Assembly (NCBI GenBank): GCA_964483175.1
Contig: CAZAAT010000013.1
Span: 1 to 39,986 of the forward strand
Origin: JAAYHC01 sp964483175
GTDB taxonomy: Bacteria; Bacillota; UBA5301
Direction of reading: 5' to 3'
DNA: 39,986 nucleotides
Of this stretch, positions 23,611 to 30,828 are shown in pieces. The position numbers and the translations under genes were made by a program. Numbering within the stretch: the stretch's first letter is position 1; every line of letters starts with the position of its first letter. The notes beneath the pieces were generated by a model, which was given only the letters and a program-made list of their open reading frames with translations, made no database searches and was not told where the DNA came from.

Positions 23611-25138
23611 CGATAATCTCTCCTTCCTTCATGGTTATCTTCCTGTGTTGCTGTCGCTCGCGCCAGGCTGAAAAGATGGGCCAAGCGATCGAGAGCAGCG
23701 ATAGACCGATCAGAACTAACGATATCGGTCGACCAAATAATACTTTCGGTATTGAGCCTGCCGCCCTGCCCATGAGCAGCGACTGCACCAGACCCTGCTC
23801 AGCAAAGGGTCCCATAATCAAGCCGAGGACCAGCGCTCCGGAGTTAAACCCGAACTTGCGGAGAATATAGGCTGCATAACCGAAGATTAGCATCATCACC
23901 ACATCTAACAAATTGTTGCGCAGGGCATAGGAGCCGATAACACTCAGAAAGACAATCCCCGGCACCAGGTATTGGTAGGGGATTGAAATCATCCGGGCGA
24001 AAAACCGTGATCCCAGCGCGACAAAGAAAAACATAACCACAACAGCCAGGAAAAATGAGAGGATAAAGGTATAAGTTATTCCGCCAAAGGTCGTGTATAA
24101 TTGACGCCCCGGTTGCATCCCGTGGAGCAGAAGTGCGCCAAGAATCACGGCAGCCGCTGGCGAACCGGGAATTCCTAAAGTGAGCATGGGAATTAACGAA
24201 CCCTGAACAACTGAACAGTTGGCCGTCTCCGTAGCGGCGATACCATCCAAGGTTCCTTTGCCAAATTCGTCCTGGTTCTTGGACCACCGCACCGCCTCGT
24301 TATACGAGATCAGCGAGGCAATATTCCCACCGGCACCCGGGATAATCCCGACGATGACGCCGATTAGAGACGACCGCAACAGAAGAATTGGCTTGCGGAT
24401 TAGTTCCCTAATGGTCTTTCTAAGTAGGCCTTTTTGCGAGACGTACTGAATGACCTGATATTCTTTGGCCCCGGTTTCGATCATTTCCAGGACTTGGGGG
24501 ATGCAGAAGAAGCCGATTAGGGCAGCCATCAGGTTTATCCCGGCCTGCAAGGGAACGAGCCCCATCGTGAACCGGACATCACCGCCAATGGGCGAGATGC
24601 CAACGGTACTTAGTAAAAGGCCAAGGGCACCGGCCGTGAGTCCTTTGAGGATTGAATCTGAGGCGATAGTCCCGATGATGGTTAACCCAAAAATGGCCAT
24701 CCAAAAATACTCGGGCGGGCCGAATTTCAACCCTAGTTCTGCCAAGGGCGGCGATAGGCTGAGCAGGGTGATTGTGCCGATAATCCCACCGACCAAAGAG
24801 CTAAAGGCATTGGCGATCAAGGCTTGTTGAGCCATGCCTTTCTTGGCGAGCGGATACCCATCAAAAGTCGTAGCGATGGCCGAGGGGGTGCCGGGGGTGT
24901 TGATGAGGATGGCGGGAATCGCATCGCCAAACATCGCGCCAACGTATAGGCCGCCCAACATGATTAGTCCTGATGCGGCCGGCATGGTAAAAGTAAATGG
25001 GACCAGTAGAGCTAAGGCCATTGTAGCGGTGAGGCCGGGTAGGCAACCCACGATAATTCCCGCGACTCCGCCAAGTACCAATAGTATGAGATTCATGGGG
25101 TCAAAGATTTGAGTTACGGCAAAGATGACGTTTTCCAC
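23603..25138 (-). CDS. tctA: Tripartite tricarboxylate transporter, large permease (TctA)
   Basis: The 511-residue protein has about 11-12 membrane spans and the family marks: VAGIIVGCLPGLTATMALAL near the N-terminus, GAMFGDAIPAILINTPGTPSA, and the second inverted-repeat counterpart GIIPGAGGNIASLISYNEA with TLGIPGSPAAAVILGALLLHG. These Gly/Pro-rich loops form the substrate path. The GTG at 25138 is preferred because AGGAGG (25153-25148) lies 9 nt before it; an upstream start at 25186 would add a non-family N-terminus. Gene order is tctC-tctA-tctB. The substrate may be citrate or another carboxylate and cannot be told from sequence. Confidence 0.93.
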   Translation of the reverse strand: MENVIFAVTQIFDPMNLILLVLGGVAGIIVGCLPGLTATMALALLVPFTFTMPAASGLIMLGGLYVGAMFGDAIPAILINTPGTPSAIATTFDGYPLAKKGMAQQALIANAFSSLVGGIIGTITLLSLSPPLAELGLKFGPPEYFWMAIFGLTIIGTIASDSILKGLTAGALGLLLSTVGISPIGGDVRFTMGLVPLQAGINLMAALIGFFCIPQVLEMIETGAKEYQVIQYVSQKGLLRKTIRELIRKPILLLRSSLIGVIVGIIPGAGGNIASLISYNEAVRWSKNQDEFGKGTLDGIAATETANCSVVQGSLIPMLTLGIPGSPAAAVILGALLLHGMQPGRQLYTTFGGITYTFILSFFLAVVVMFFFVALGSRFFARMISIPYQYLVPGIVFLSVIGSYALRNNLLDVVMMLIFGYAAYILRKFGFNSGALVLGLIMGPFAEQGLVQSLLMGRAAGSIPKVLFGRPISLVLIGLSLLSIAWPIFSAWRERQQHRKITMKEGEIIDG

Positions 25139-25190
25139 TTTTGGGAACCTCCTGTAGAGAAATGGGTGTGGAGAAGACCCCTCCACACCG

Positions 25191-26156
25191 CTAATTACCG
25201 GCGGTAAGATTATGCAAGAGTTCGGTGTATTCTACGGTTTTCTCAGCGATGTATTTTTTGAACTCCTGAGCGCCCATGGCTACCGGAACAAAACCTTGGT
25301 CTAACATTTGTTGCCTGATGCTCAGGTTATTGGCAATCGACAGAAAGGCTTCTTCGAGCACTTTGATCCGCTCGGGATTGGTGCCTTTTGGTGCACACAC
25401 GCCTCGGTCGATGGTTGCGGTCATTTCATACCCTAGTTCGCGGAAGGTGGGCACCTCCGGCAAGGCGCCAAACCGCTCTACCCCGCCAAAGGCCAAAATG
25501 CGGATCCGGTCTTGGTGTTGGACTAAGTCATTGGAATTGGCAAGGATCGCCATGGTGTGTCCGCCCAAAAATGCCGTTACCTGAGGCGCAGCCCCGGTAA
25601 AGGGGATATAGGTATACTTCGCACCGGAGAGCTTCTCAAATTGCAAATAGGCTAGGTGATGTCCGGAGTAGGTTCCCGAACCGGCAATGGTAATTGCACC
25701 TGGGTTGCGTTTAGCATAGGCGACGAATTCGTCGAGTGAGGTAATCGGACTTGATTTGAGAACAGCTAAACCGATCGGTGTGGATTGAAACATCGCAATG
25801 GGCTCAAGGTCTTCGGTCTGATATCCTGCGTTGGTACGCTCGATGGGCTGTAAAATGATGTGCGGGATGTTATTGCCGGCAATAGTGTAGCCATCAGCGG
25901 GTGAGTTGGCTAGCTCCGACCAACCGACCGAACCGCCACCACCCGATTTATAGGTGATAATAATCGGTACACCCAAATACTTTTCGAGCAGGGGTTGCTG
26001 CCGCCGGGCTTCTAAATCGGATTGACCTCCCGGGTCAAAGGTGATCAGGTAGGTAATTGGTTTATGGGGATATTTTTCAGCGGCTAGAACAGGGCAAAGA
26101 AGAGTTAGAATCAGCACTACCGCCATGAGCAGCAGGCCGATACGGCGGAAACACAT
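25191..26156 (-). CDS. tctC: Tripartite tricarboxylate transporter, solute-binding protein (TctC/Bug family)
   Basis: The 321-residue protein has a signal peptide (CFRRIGLLLMAVVLILTLLCPVLAA, cut near residue 26). No lipobox is clear, although a Cys lies at the h-region end. The mature Bug fold shows ITFDPGGQSDLEAR, KSGGGGSVGWSEL, GTYSGHHLAY and GHTMAILANS, the loops that hold the carboxylate of the ligand through water. AAAGGAGT precedes the ATG. In a single-membrane organism the mature protein would need tethering, so the Cys near residue 21 may matter. It heads the tct operon, whose leader at 26157-26374 has inverted repeats. No TctDE two-component system is nearby. Confidence 0.92.
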   Translation of the reverse strand: MCFRRIGLLLMAVVLILTLLCPVLAAEKYPHKPITYLITFDPGGQSDLEARRQQPLLEKYLGVPIIITYKSGGGGSVGWSELANSPADGYTIAGNNIPHIILQPIERTNAGYQTEDLEPIAMFQSTPIGLAVLKSSPITSLDEFVAYAKRNPGAITIAGSGTYSGHHLAYLQFEKLSGAKYTYIPFTGAAPQVTAFLGGHTMAILANSNDLVQHQDRIRILAFGGVERFGALPEVPTFRELGYEMTATIDRGVCAPKGTNPERIKVLEEAFLSIANNLSIRQQMLDQGFVPVAMGAQEFKKYIAEKTVEYTELLHNLTAGN

Positions 26157-26374
26157 CTGTCAACACTCCTTTTATTTGTACGTTAGTGTACTGTATGTGT
26201 TGGACAGATAGTGTGAGCAAGTCCGAAAGGGAAATTTCACCATTTGGTGTGGGAACTTTTCGGGCCGGTTTTTTGTTTATATAGTAGCAGGTGGCTCCGC
26301 TCTTTCGAGATTGTGTGACATTAGAGTCCCCTACTCAGTATAGATCCCTTCCATTTTAAGCCACCTGCTAGCCG
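26157..26374 (-). promoter_or_regulatory. Leader/promoter region of tctC
   Basis: This 218-bp stretch has no gene. It holds a 12-bp palindrome with arms CACCA/TGGTG (26238-26249), a possible minus-strand promoter (TTGCTC ~18-19 nt before TACAGT) and a long-range 12-bp inverted repeat at 26285-26370. Which parts control tctC and which belong to the end of the lysE-type gene is not clear. Confidence 0.4.
26285..26370 (-). other. Candidate structured RNA between lysE-type gene and tctC
   Basis: Perfect 12-bp arms TAGCAGGTGGCT (26285-26296) and AGCCACCTGCTA (26359-26370) enclose 62 nt. Read on the minus strand, the interior contains a small hairpin CTC-GAAA-GAG with a GNRA loop and a second possible stem CTA...TAG. 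No T run follows on either strand, so it does not look like a terminator. I recognise no riboswitch class. Confidence 0.4.
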
Positions 26375-27043
26375 TTAACCTATGAAACTTTGCACTCCCG
26401 TCCAGACGAAATATCCGGCAAAGAGGATGAGAAAGAGACCGAGAATGCGCAGCAGCCAAGTAAATACAGCTTGGGGCAGTAGCTTGCCGCCTTTATCCAT
26501 GAGATAGGCCATTAGAGTGAACCAACCAAAATCAGCCGAGATGTGGCCGAGAAAGAAGGCTAAGAGTCCGGCAAATCCAAGCGTCTGCAGGGCAATAGCC
26601 ACATAACCCGCTCCAACTGACCCCCACCATAACAGCCAATACGGATTGGAAAGACTAGTCGTCACCCCGAAAAGCACAGTCCTCGCCGGCACACGTTGCC
26701 AAGGGCGTTGTTGGTTTCCATCAGAATCATCTTGATTCACCTGTGGCAAGCTCACGCCGGCGGCATTGCGAACAACGCCGAGCCCCATCCAGATCAGAAT
26801 CGCTCCACCAAAGATGCCCAAAAAACCGGTGAAGGTTTGTGAGCTCAAGATGGGGCCAAAACCAAAGACTATCGCGATGATGAGTAGCAACTCCAGCAGG
26901 GAGTGGCCTAGGGCGATTAACGGCCCGGCAAACCATCCGTAACGAGCTGTCCGTTCCAAGGTCACACTGAGCATCGGCCCCGGCATTGCGGCGCCGGTAA
27001 GCCCGATCAGAAATGCCGAGCCAAAGAAGAGGGCTATTTCCAT
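26375..27043 (-). CDS. LysE family amino-acid/metabolite exporter
   Basis: The 222-residue protein has six predicted membrane spans. It starts with the LysE-type segment FLIGLTGAAMPGPMLSVTLERTARYGW and has the conserved NPYWLLWWGSVGAGY in the fourth span region. The middle loop (about residues 105-130) is polar and rich in Gln and Asp. LysE/RhtB proteins export amino acids or related small molecules; the substrate here is unknown. The ATG at 27043 follows AAAGGGG by 8 nt; a TTG at 27064 lies before that site. It is downstream of the methyltransferase gene by 64 bp in the same direction and may share its transcript. Confidence 0.88.
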   Translation of the reverse strand: MEIALFFGSAFLIGLTGAAMPGPMLSVTLERTARYGWFAGPLIALGHSLLELLLIIAIVFGFGPILSSQTFTGFLGIFGGAILIWMGLGVVRNAAGVSLPQVNQDDSDGNQQRPWQRVPARTVLFGVTTSLSNPYWLLWWGSVGAGYVAIALQTLGFAGLLAFFLGHISADFGWFTLMAYLMDKGGKLLPQAVFTWLLRILGLFLILFAGYFVWTGVQSFIG

Positions 27044-27107
27044 GTCTACGACCCCTTTAGGCAAAAGTAATAGCAGATATTCGCAGTGAAATAGTTTATT
27101 CCCTGCC

Positions 27108-27698
27108 TTACTTTTCAGCCACTACGAGGTAGTACTGCTCATCATCCCTGGTTTCAAGTACCGTCAGCCCTGCTTGTGTACAGATGGCTCCGGTCTCGGC
27201 AGCTGGGGGCAACAGGTCATTGGCCACCGCCCCGCCCAGGTTCTGGTGGATTTCATTGATGGCCTTTCTGCCTTTAGAGTGGGCGATGATCAGCCGCCCA
27301 GCCGGTTTGAGCAGGCGGGTGAATTCGCCAACCGCACGTTCTTTGTTGGCCAGATGTGGATAGAGTGAATAGCAGATGATGGCATCAATTGTGGCATCGG
27401 GAAGATTCAGAGCGGTGACATCGCTCTGAATGAACTGAAGGTTGGGCCAGTCATACTTGGCCTGGGCCTGACTAAGCATTTCCGCGGCAAAATCGACGGC
27501 GTATATGTGACCTGACTCGCCAAGTTTCGCCTTGATAAATGGCAATAAGATGCCGGTCCCGCAACCGGCATCTATTACTTGTAAATGAGGGTGGGTAGGG
27601 AGGAACGAGACAATATACTCGAGTTTATCAGCATCGGCTTTGGGCAGGTTATCCCACTCAGCCGCAGCTGCATTAAAATAGGCGATCCGCTCTGGCAT
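27108..27698 (-). CDS. Class I SAM-dependent methyltransferase
   Basis: The 196-residue protein is a compact Rossmann methyltransferase. Motif I is VIDAGCGTGILLPF (about residues 41-54), the acidic ribose-binding residue is in YAVDFAAEML, then QSDVTALNLPDATIDAIICY and the post-motif LLKPAGRLIIAHSKGR. These show SAM binding; the methyl acceptor cannot be read. Its start is 2 bp from the stop of the ECF S component, so the two are tightly coupled. AAGGAGGGTT precedes the ATG but lies within the end of that gene. The pairing suggests that the methyltransferase acts on, or in the pathway of, the imported small molecule (inference). Confidence 0.88.
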   Translation of the reverse strand: MPERIAYFNAAAAEWDNLPKADADKLEYIVSFLPTHPHLQVIDAGCGTGILLPFIKAKLGESGHIYAVDFAAEMLSQAQAKYDWPNLQFIQSDVTALNLPDATIDAIICYSLYPHLANKERAVGEFTRLLKPAGRLIIAHSKGRKAINEIHQNLGGAVANDLLPPAAETGAICTQAGLTVLETRDDEQYYLVVAEK

Positions 27699-27700
27699 GG

Positions 27701-28225
27701 TTAACCCTCCTTAGCTACCGACAGTGATGGCACCTGTTCGAGCAGGCTTACCGTGGCCGGGACGAGGACAAGCTGTAGTAATACCCCTGGCAAACTGCCG
27801 ATTAGACCTGCACCGATAGGATAAAGCGGATGGATCCCTTCTAAGCCGAATAAGGGTAAAGCCAGCCACATCAGCAAGCCATATACCAGGCGGCCAGCCA
27901 ACACGGCACTTAAGAGGGCTGGGATTTTTCCCAGTGACCAGCGATGGTAGGCGGCTCCGACCAGCAGTCCGTAGATTGGCAGCTCAACAGCCATCATTAA
28001 CCCGGTAGGGGCCAGCGGAGGCATCCCGGTCAAAACCGAGCTAAGTAAAGGCGTGATTACTCCAACCATCGCTGCGGTTAACGGACCGGCGAAAAAGCCG
28101 GCCAACAAAATCGGAATATGCATCGGCAAGAAGGTTCTGCCCAAACCAACCCAGTGAAAGGCGATTGGCAAGAGTATGCCCAAGGCGATAAAAATTCCGC
28201 CATAGGTGAGCTTTTTGACGTCCAT
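27701..28225 (-). CDS. ECF transporter S component
   Basis: The 174-residue protein has about five to six membrane spans and the pattern of vitamin-type ECF substrate-binding components: LTYGGIFIALGILLPIAFHW, LPMHIPILLAGFFAGPLTAA, then SSVLTGMPPLAPTGLMMAVE. Such proteins bind a vitamin or metal-related nutrient and use a shared EcfAA'T energising module encoded elsewhere. The substrate is not evident. The ATG at 28225 is chosen because GGAGG lies ~10 nt upstream; a GTG at 28246 precedes that site. An inverted repeat at 28239-28268 overlaps the ribosome binding site region. The gene is divergent from molbindin. Confidence 0.85.
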   Translation of the reverse strand: MDVKKLTYGGIFIALGILLPIAFHWVGLGRTFLPMHIPILLAGFFAGPLTAAMVGVITPLLSSVLTGMPPLAPTGLMMAVELPIYGLLVGAAYHRWSLGKIPALLSAVLAGRLVYGLLMWLALPLFGLEGIHPLYPIGAGLIGSLPGVLLQLVLVPATVSLLEQVPSLSVAKEG

Positions 28226-28238
28226 AATCAACAACCTC

Positions 28239-28268
28239 CGTAACACGAATTTACATAAATGTGTTACG
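28239..28268. promoter_or_regulatory. Inverted repeat CGTAACAC-N14-GTGTTACG, candidate operator
   Basis: The perfect 8-bp arms (28239-28246, 28261-28268) lie next to the ribosome binding site of the ECF/methyltransferase unit, between it and the divergent molbindin gene. The half-site resembles a metal-regulator operator; the arm order differs from the NikR form I remember from Desulfovibrio (GTGTTAC first), so I do not assign it. Confidence 0.5.
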
Positions 28269-28309
28269 AAAATAGTTCACCCTGTTTGCCGCAAATCCTG
28301 CTATTGGTG

Positions 28310-28339
28310 GCAAAATATTTTTTTGCAAAAATATTTTGC
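28310..28339. promoter_or_regulatory. 13-bp perfect inverted repeat upstream of molbindin
   Basis: GCAAAATATTTTT (28310-28322) and AAAAATATTTTGC (28327-28339) are separated by 4 nt. It lies ~48 bp before the molbindin start, where an operator or promoter would be, in the divergent region shared with the ECF unit. Confidence 0.55.
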
Positions 28340-28386
28340 TTGTGAAGCAAGATACTATTGATGGTTATTAGGAAGGAGGGATTTTC

Positions 28387-28590
28387 GTGCAAATTAGCGG
28401 CAGAAACAAGTTGGCCGGAACAGTGAAGAAGATCGCCATCAGCGGTCCGGTGGCTGAGGTGATTATGGATTGTGGCGGCAACAGCGTGGCTGCAGTCGTC
28501 ACCGCGGATTCGGTAAATGAATTGGGTTTAAAGGAAGGTGATCAAGCAACGGCGTTGATCAAAGCAACATCGGTGATGCTTATGAAATAA
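28387..28590 (+). CDS. Molbindin: small molybdate/tungstate-binding protein (TOBE/Mop domain)
   Basis: The 67-residue protein is a single Mop/TOBE domain: ISGRNKLAGTVKKIAISGPV, then AEVIMDCGG, VVTADSVNELGLKEGDQA and the final ALIKATSVMLMK. Molbindins assemble as hexamers that store molybdate or tungstate oxyanions in the cytoplasm and buffer supply for cofactor synthesis. AGGAAGGAGGG lies 6 nt before the GTG start. It is followed by a strong terminator, so it is a separate transcript from tupA. Its place beside a tungstate-binding protein points to tungstate as the likely ion, though molbindins bind both. Confidence 0.93.
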   Translation: MQISGRNKLAGTVKKIAISGPVAEVIMDCGGNSVAAVVTADSVNELGLKEGDQATALIKATSVMLMK

Positions 28591-28601
28591 AGCACTGGCT
28601 C

Positions 28602-28642
28602 GTCCCGGCGCACCATTCGTAAGGGCGCCGGGACTTTTTTAT
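28602..28642 (+). terminator. Rho-independent terminator after molbindin
   Basis: A perfect 10-bp GC-rich stem, GTCCCGGCGC (28602-28611) / GCGCCGGGAC (28625-28634), is followed by six T and a further AT-rich run. Confidence 0.95.
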
Positions 28643-28693
28643 ATTTTGTGAAGGATTTTTCAGTTGGTGGTGGAATTAACGCAATATACGTTT

Positions 28694-28746
28694 GGACATA
28701 ACGGACCCACACGAAAAGGTCCTTCTTTTTCTTCCCCGTTATGTCC
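28694..28746 (+). promoter_or_regulatory. tupA leader: long inverted repeat enclosing a terminator-like hairpin
   Basis: Outer arms GGACATAACGG (28694-28704) and CCGTTATGTCC (28736-28746) are perfect over 11 bp. Inside, GGACC (28703-28707) pairs with GGTCC (28718-28722), followed by TTCTTTTTCTT. The inner hairpin looks like an attenuator, and its left arm overlaps the outer arm by two bases. The tupA ribosome binding site follows ~25 nt later. A metal- or cofactor-responsive leader or an operator is possible. Confidence 0.5.
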
Positions 28747-28780
28747 GAATAATCATAACCGTTGTTTAGGAGGAAAGAAA

Positions 28781-29590
28781 ATGAGGAGAGTAAACGCAAA
28801 GATTCTGGTAGCTATTCTAGCTATCCTGGCGCTAACCGTGTTGGTGATGCCATCATTAGCAGCCGAACGAATTATTCTTGCGACGACAACCAGTACTGTG
28901 AATTCCGGTCTATTAGATTTCTTACTTCCAGACTTTGAAAAGAAATACAATATTCAAGTCCATGTCATTTCCGTTGGTACAGGCCAGGCCATCAAGCTTG
29001 GTGAACAGGGCGACGCCGATGTGGTTTTGGTCCATGCCCGCGACTTAGAGGACAAGTTTGTAGCTGATGGGTACGGGGTCAACCGTAAAGATGTCATGTA
29101 TAACGATTATATCATTCTCGGGCCGGTCAATGATCCCGCCGGCGTAGCTACAGCTAATAGAGCGACCGGAGCCATGAAACGAATTGCCAACGCTAAGGTG
29201 GACTTTATCTCCCGTGGCGATAACTCTGGTACTCATGTTAAAGAGCTTGATCTGTGGAAAGCAGCGGGTATTGAGCCTAGCGGGTCTTGGTATATGTCTG
29301 CAGGACAGGGGATGGGCGCTTGCCTAACCATGGCCAATGAGAGACAGGCTTATATTCTCTCCGACCGGGCGACCTATTTAGCCGGTAACTACCCAGAACT
29401 GAAAATTGTCTTTGAGGGTGACGAAGCCTTATTCAACCCATATGGCATTATTGCCGTCAACCCCGCGGTACACAAGCATGTTAACTATGATGGGGCAATG
29501 AAACTGATCAATTGGTTCATGTCTGCTGAAACTCAAGCTGCGATTCCTACCTTTGCTCCTACAGGCAAACCGTTGTTCTTTGTGTACTAA
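28781..29590 (+). CDS. tupA: Tungstate-binding protein TupA
   Basis: The 269-residue exported protein has a signal peptide (residues 1-28, ending PSLAA). The mature part starts RIILATTTSTVNSGLL; the TTTS run (35-38) is the TupA signature that distinguishes tungstate binders from ModA. SRGDNSGTHVKE and GQGMGACLTMANERQAY line the oxyanion site. AGGAGGAAAG precedes the ATG at 28781; in-frame upstream codons lie in the leader hairpin. Normally tupB (permease) and tupC (ATPase) follow at once; here they are absent, and an Fn3 protein follows 73 bp later. It therefore relies on a transporter elsewhere or acts as a sensor. Confidence 0.94.
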   Translation: MRRVNAKILVAILAILALTVLVMPSLAAERIILATTTSTVNSGLLDFLLPDFEKKYNIQVHVISVGTGQAIKLGEQGDADVVLVHARDLEDKFVADGYGVNRKDVMYNDYIILGPVNDPAGVATANRATGAMKRIANAKVDFISRGDNSGTHVKELDLWKAAGIEPSGSWYMSAGQGMGACLTMANERQAYILSDRATYLAGNYPELKIVFEGDEALFNPYGIIAVNPAVHKHVNYDGAMKLINWFMSAETQAAIPTFAPTGKPLFFVY

Positions 29591-29621
29591 AACGCATAGC
29601 TAAACTAAAACCAAGTACTAT

Positions 29622-29648
29622 GAGGGTCAGCTTTGCAGCTGGCCCTCT
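29622..29648 (+). terminator. Hairpin between tupA and the Fn3-protein gene (weak terminator)
   Basis: An 11-bp stem GAGGGTCAGCT / AGCTGGCCCTC with one G-T pair and loop TTGC. The following sequence (TCTAAGG) has few T, so termination would be partial, perhaps setting the ratio between TupA and the genes downstream. Confidence 0.5.
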
Positions 29649-29663
29649 CTAAGGAAGTGGTGA

Positions 29664-30827
29664 ATGATGAGGATTCATAAACTTCAGATGGTAATAGTAC
29701 TGGTCACACTCGTTATAGCAGCTTCAATCGTCCTTTCTCCGTTAACAATACTTGCCGGTGACTTCACAATTGAAAAAGTAACTTCGACCAGTTTTGTCCC
29801 AGGTCAAGAGGGGATTTACGTTGTCAGCCTGGTATCTAGTGAGGCGCTTGACTTATCGAAAGGGGCCAAGCTAGTTTTCCAATTGCCGGCTTCTTTTGGT
29901 TTGGTCAAAGAGGATATCCTGGCCGCTAATCCCGGGGCTACTCTGGCTAACATTCAGTATATGTACCCAGGCGATCGGTTCTTTTCCGTGATTACCGGCC
30001 AAACCAGTATTGTAAAGACCTCCCAGGCTGTGCAGCTGCACTTAACCGTTGAAAAAGGTGATAAGGATCCGATCCGACCAAATACCGAGCTGTTCATAAC
30101 TGTTCCGGGTGTCATTAATAGCACTAATTCAGGATCATACCCTGTGCAAGTCTCCCATACCGGTAACAGTGGCGAAACCAAGGTTGCTCAAGCTACGATT
30201 AGGTTAGGCTATGCACCAGCTCAGGCACCGGCTAATCTGCAGGTTAGAGCCGAAGGTTCGTATCAGTTCGATGCGACCTGGGATAAGGTTCCGGGTGCGG
30301 AATACTATCAACTTTACTATTGCCTCACTCCGGATGGGACGTATATCCAGGCCTGCGACTTTAGCCGCGACCCAGCTCCCGGTGAAATGTGGCTATTACC
30401 GGATACAAAAGTGACCTACCGCGGCGAAGGTAGCGGAGGAATCCTGGCTGATAGAAATTATTACTTTAAGGTGCGGGCCGGGAATGAATATGGTTTTGGA
30501 CCATTATCTCCTGCGGTAGCAGTCCGGACTCCGGCAGTGTTAGTCGACGGCATTTTAGTCACTAATCAGGGCACCATCGAGCTAACCTGCAATCAGGCGG
30601 TGAGAATTAATGCCCTAAACCGGATCGAAGTCTACGAAATGGCCACCGGTCTTCCGGTGAATGAGGCCGCAGAGGCCAATGGAGCGAAGGTGGTATTATA
30701 TCCGGATCTCAAACCTGGCAACAGGTATCAAGTAGTCCTGTATGAAGATGCTTTGGAAAGTACTGCCCGCCCAGGTGTTTATAACGCTGTCTTTGTCTTT
30801 GATTTTACCGCTAGAGAGGTGATGTAG
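29664..30827 (+). CDS. Exported protein with fibronectin type III and Ig-like domains
   Basis: The 387-residue protein has a signal peptide (about residues 1-31, ending TILAG). A beta-rich N-terminal domain (about 32-180) with GIYVVSLVSSEALDLSKGAK follows. A fibronectin type III domain (about 188-290) is marked by ATWDKVPGAEYYQLYY and RNYYFKVRAGNEYGFGPLS. The last ~95 residues look like a bacterial Ig-like (SbsA-type) domain: IELTCNQAVRI, then LKPGNRYQVVLYEDAL. No catalytic motif is seen. It is probably an extracellular adhesion or scaffold protein. It is separated by 1 bp from the cytochrome gene that follows, so the two products likely work together outside the cell. Confidence 0.82.
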   Translation: MMRIHKLQMVIVLVTLVIAASIVLSPLTILAGDFTIEKVTSTSFVPGQEGIYVVSLVSSEALDLSKGAKLVFQLPASFGLVKEDILAANPGATLANIQYMYPGDRFFSVITGQTSIVKTSQAVQLHLTVEKGDKDPIRPNTELFITVPGVINSTNSGSYPVQVSHTGNSGETKVAQATIRLGYAPAQAPANLQVRAEGSYQFDATWDKVPGAEYYQLYYCLTPDGTYIQACDFSRDPAPGEMWLLPDTKVTYRGEGSGGILADRNYYFKVRAGNEYGFGPLSPAVAVRTPAVLVDGILVTNQGTIELTCNQAVRINALNRIEVYEMATGLPVNEAAEANGAKVVLYPDLKPGNRYQVVLYEDALESTARPGVYNAVFVFDFTAREVM

Positions 30828-30828
30828 G

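Noticed and set aside
28239..28268. NikR operator reading of CGTAACAC-N14-GTGTTACG
   Set aside because: The half-sites are like the delta-proteobacterial NikR motif I remember but in swapped order, and no nickel gene is adjacent. Kept only as an unassigned operator candidate.
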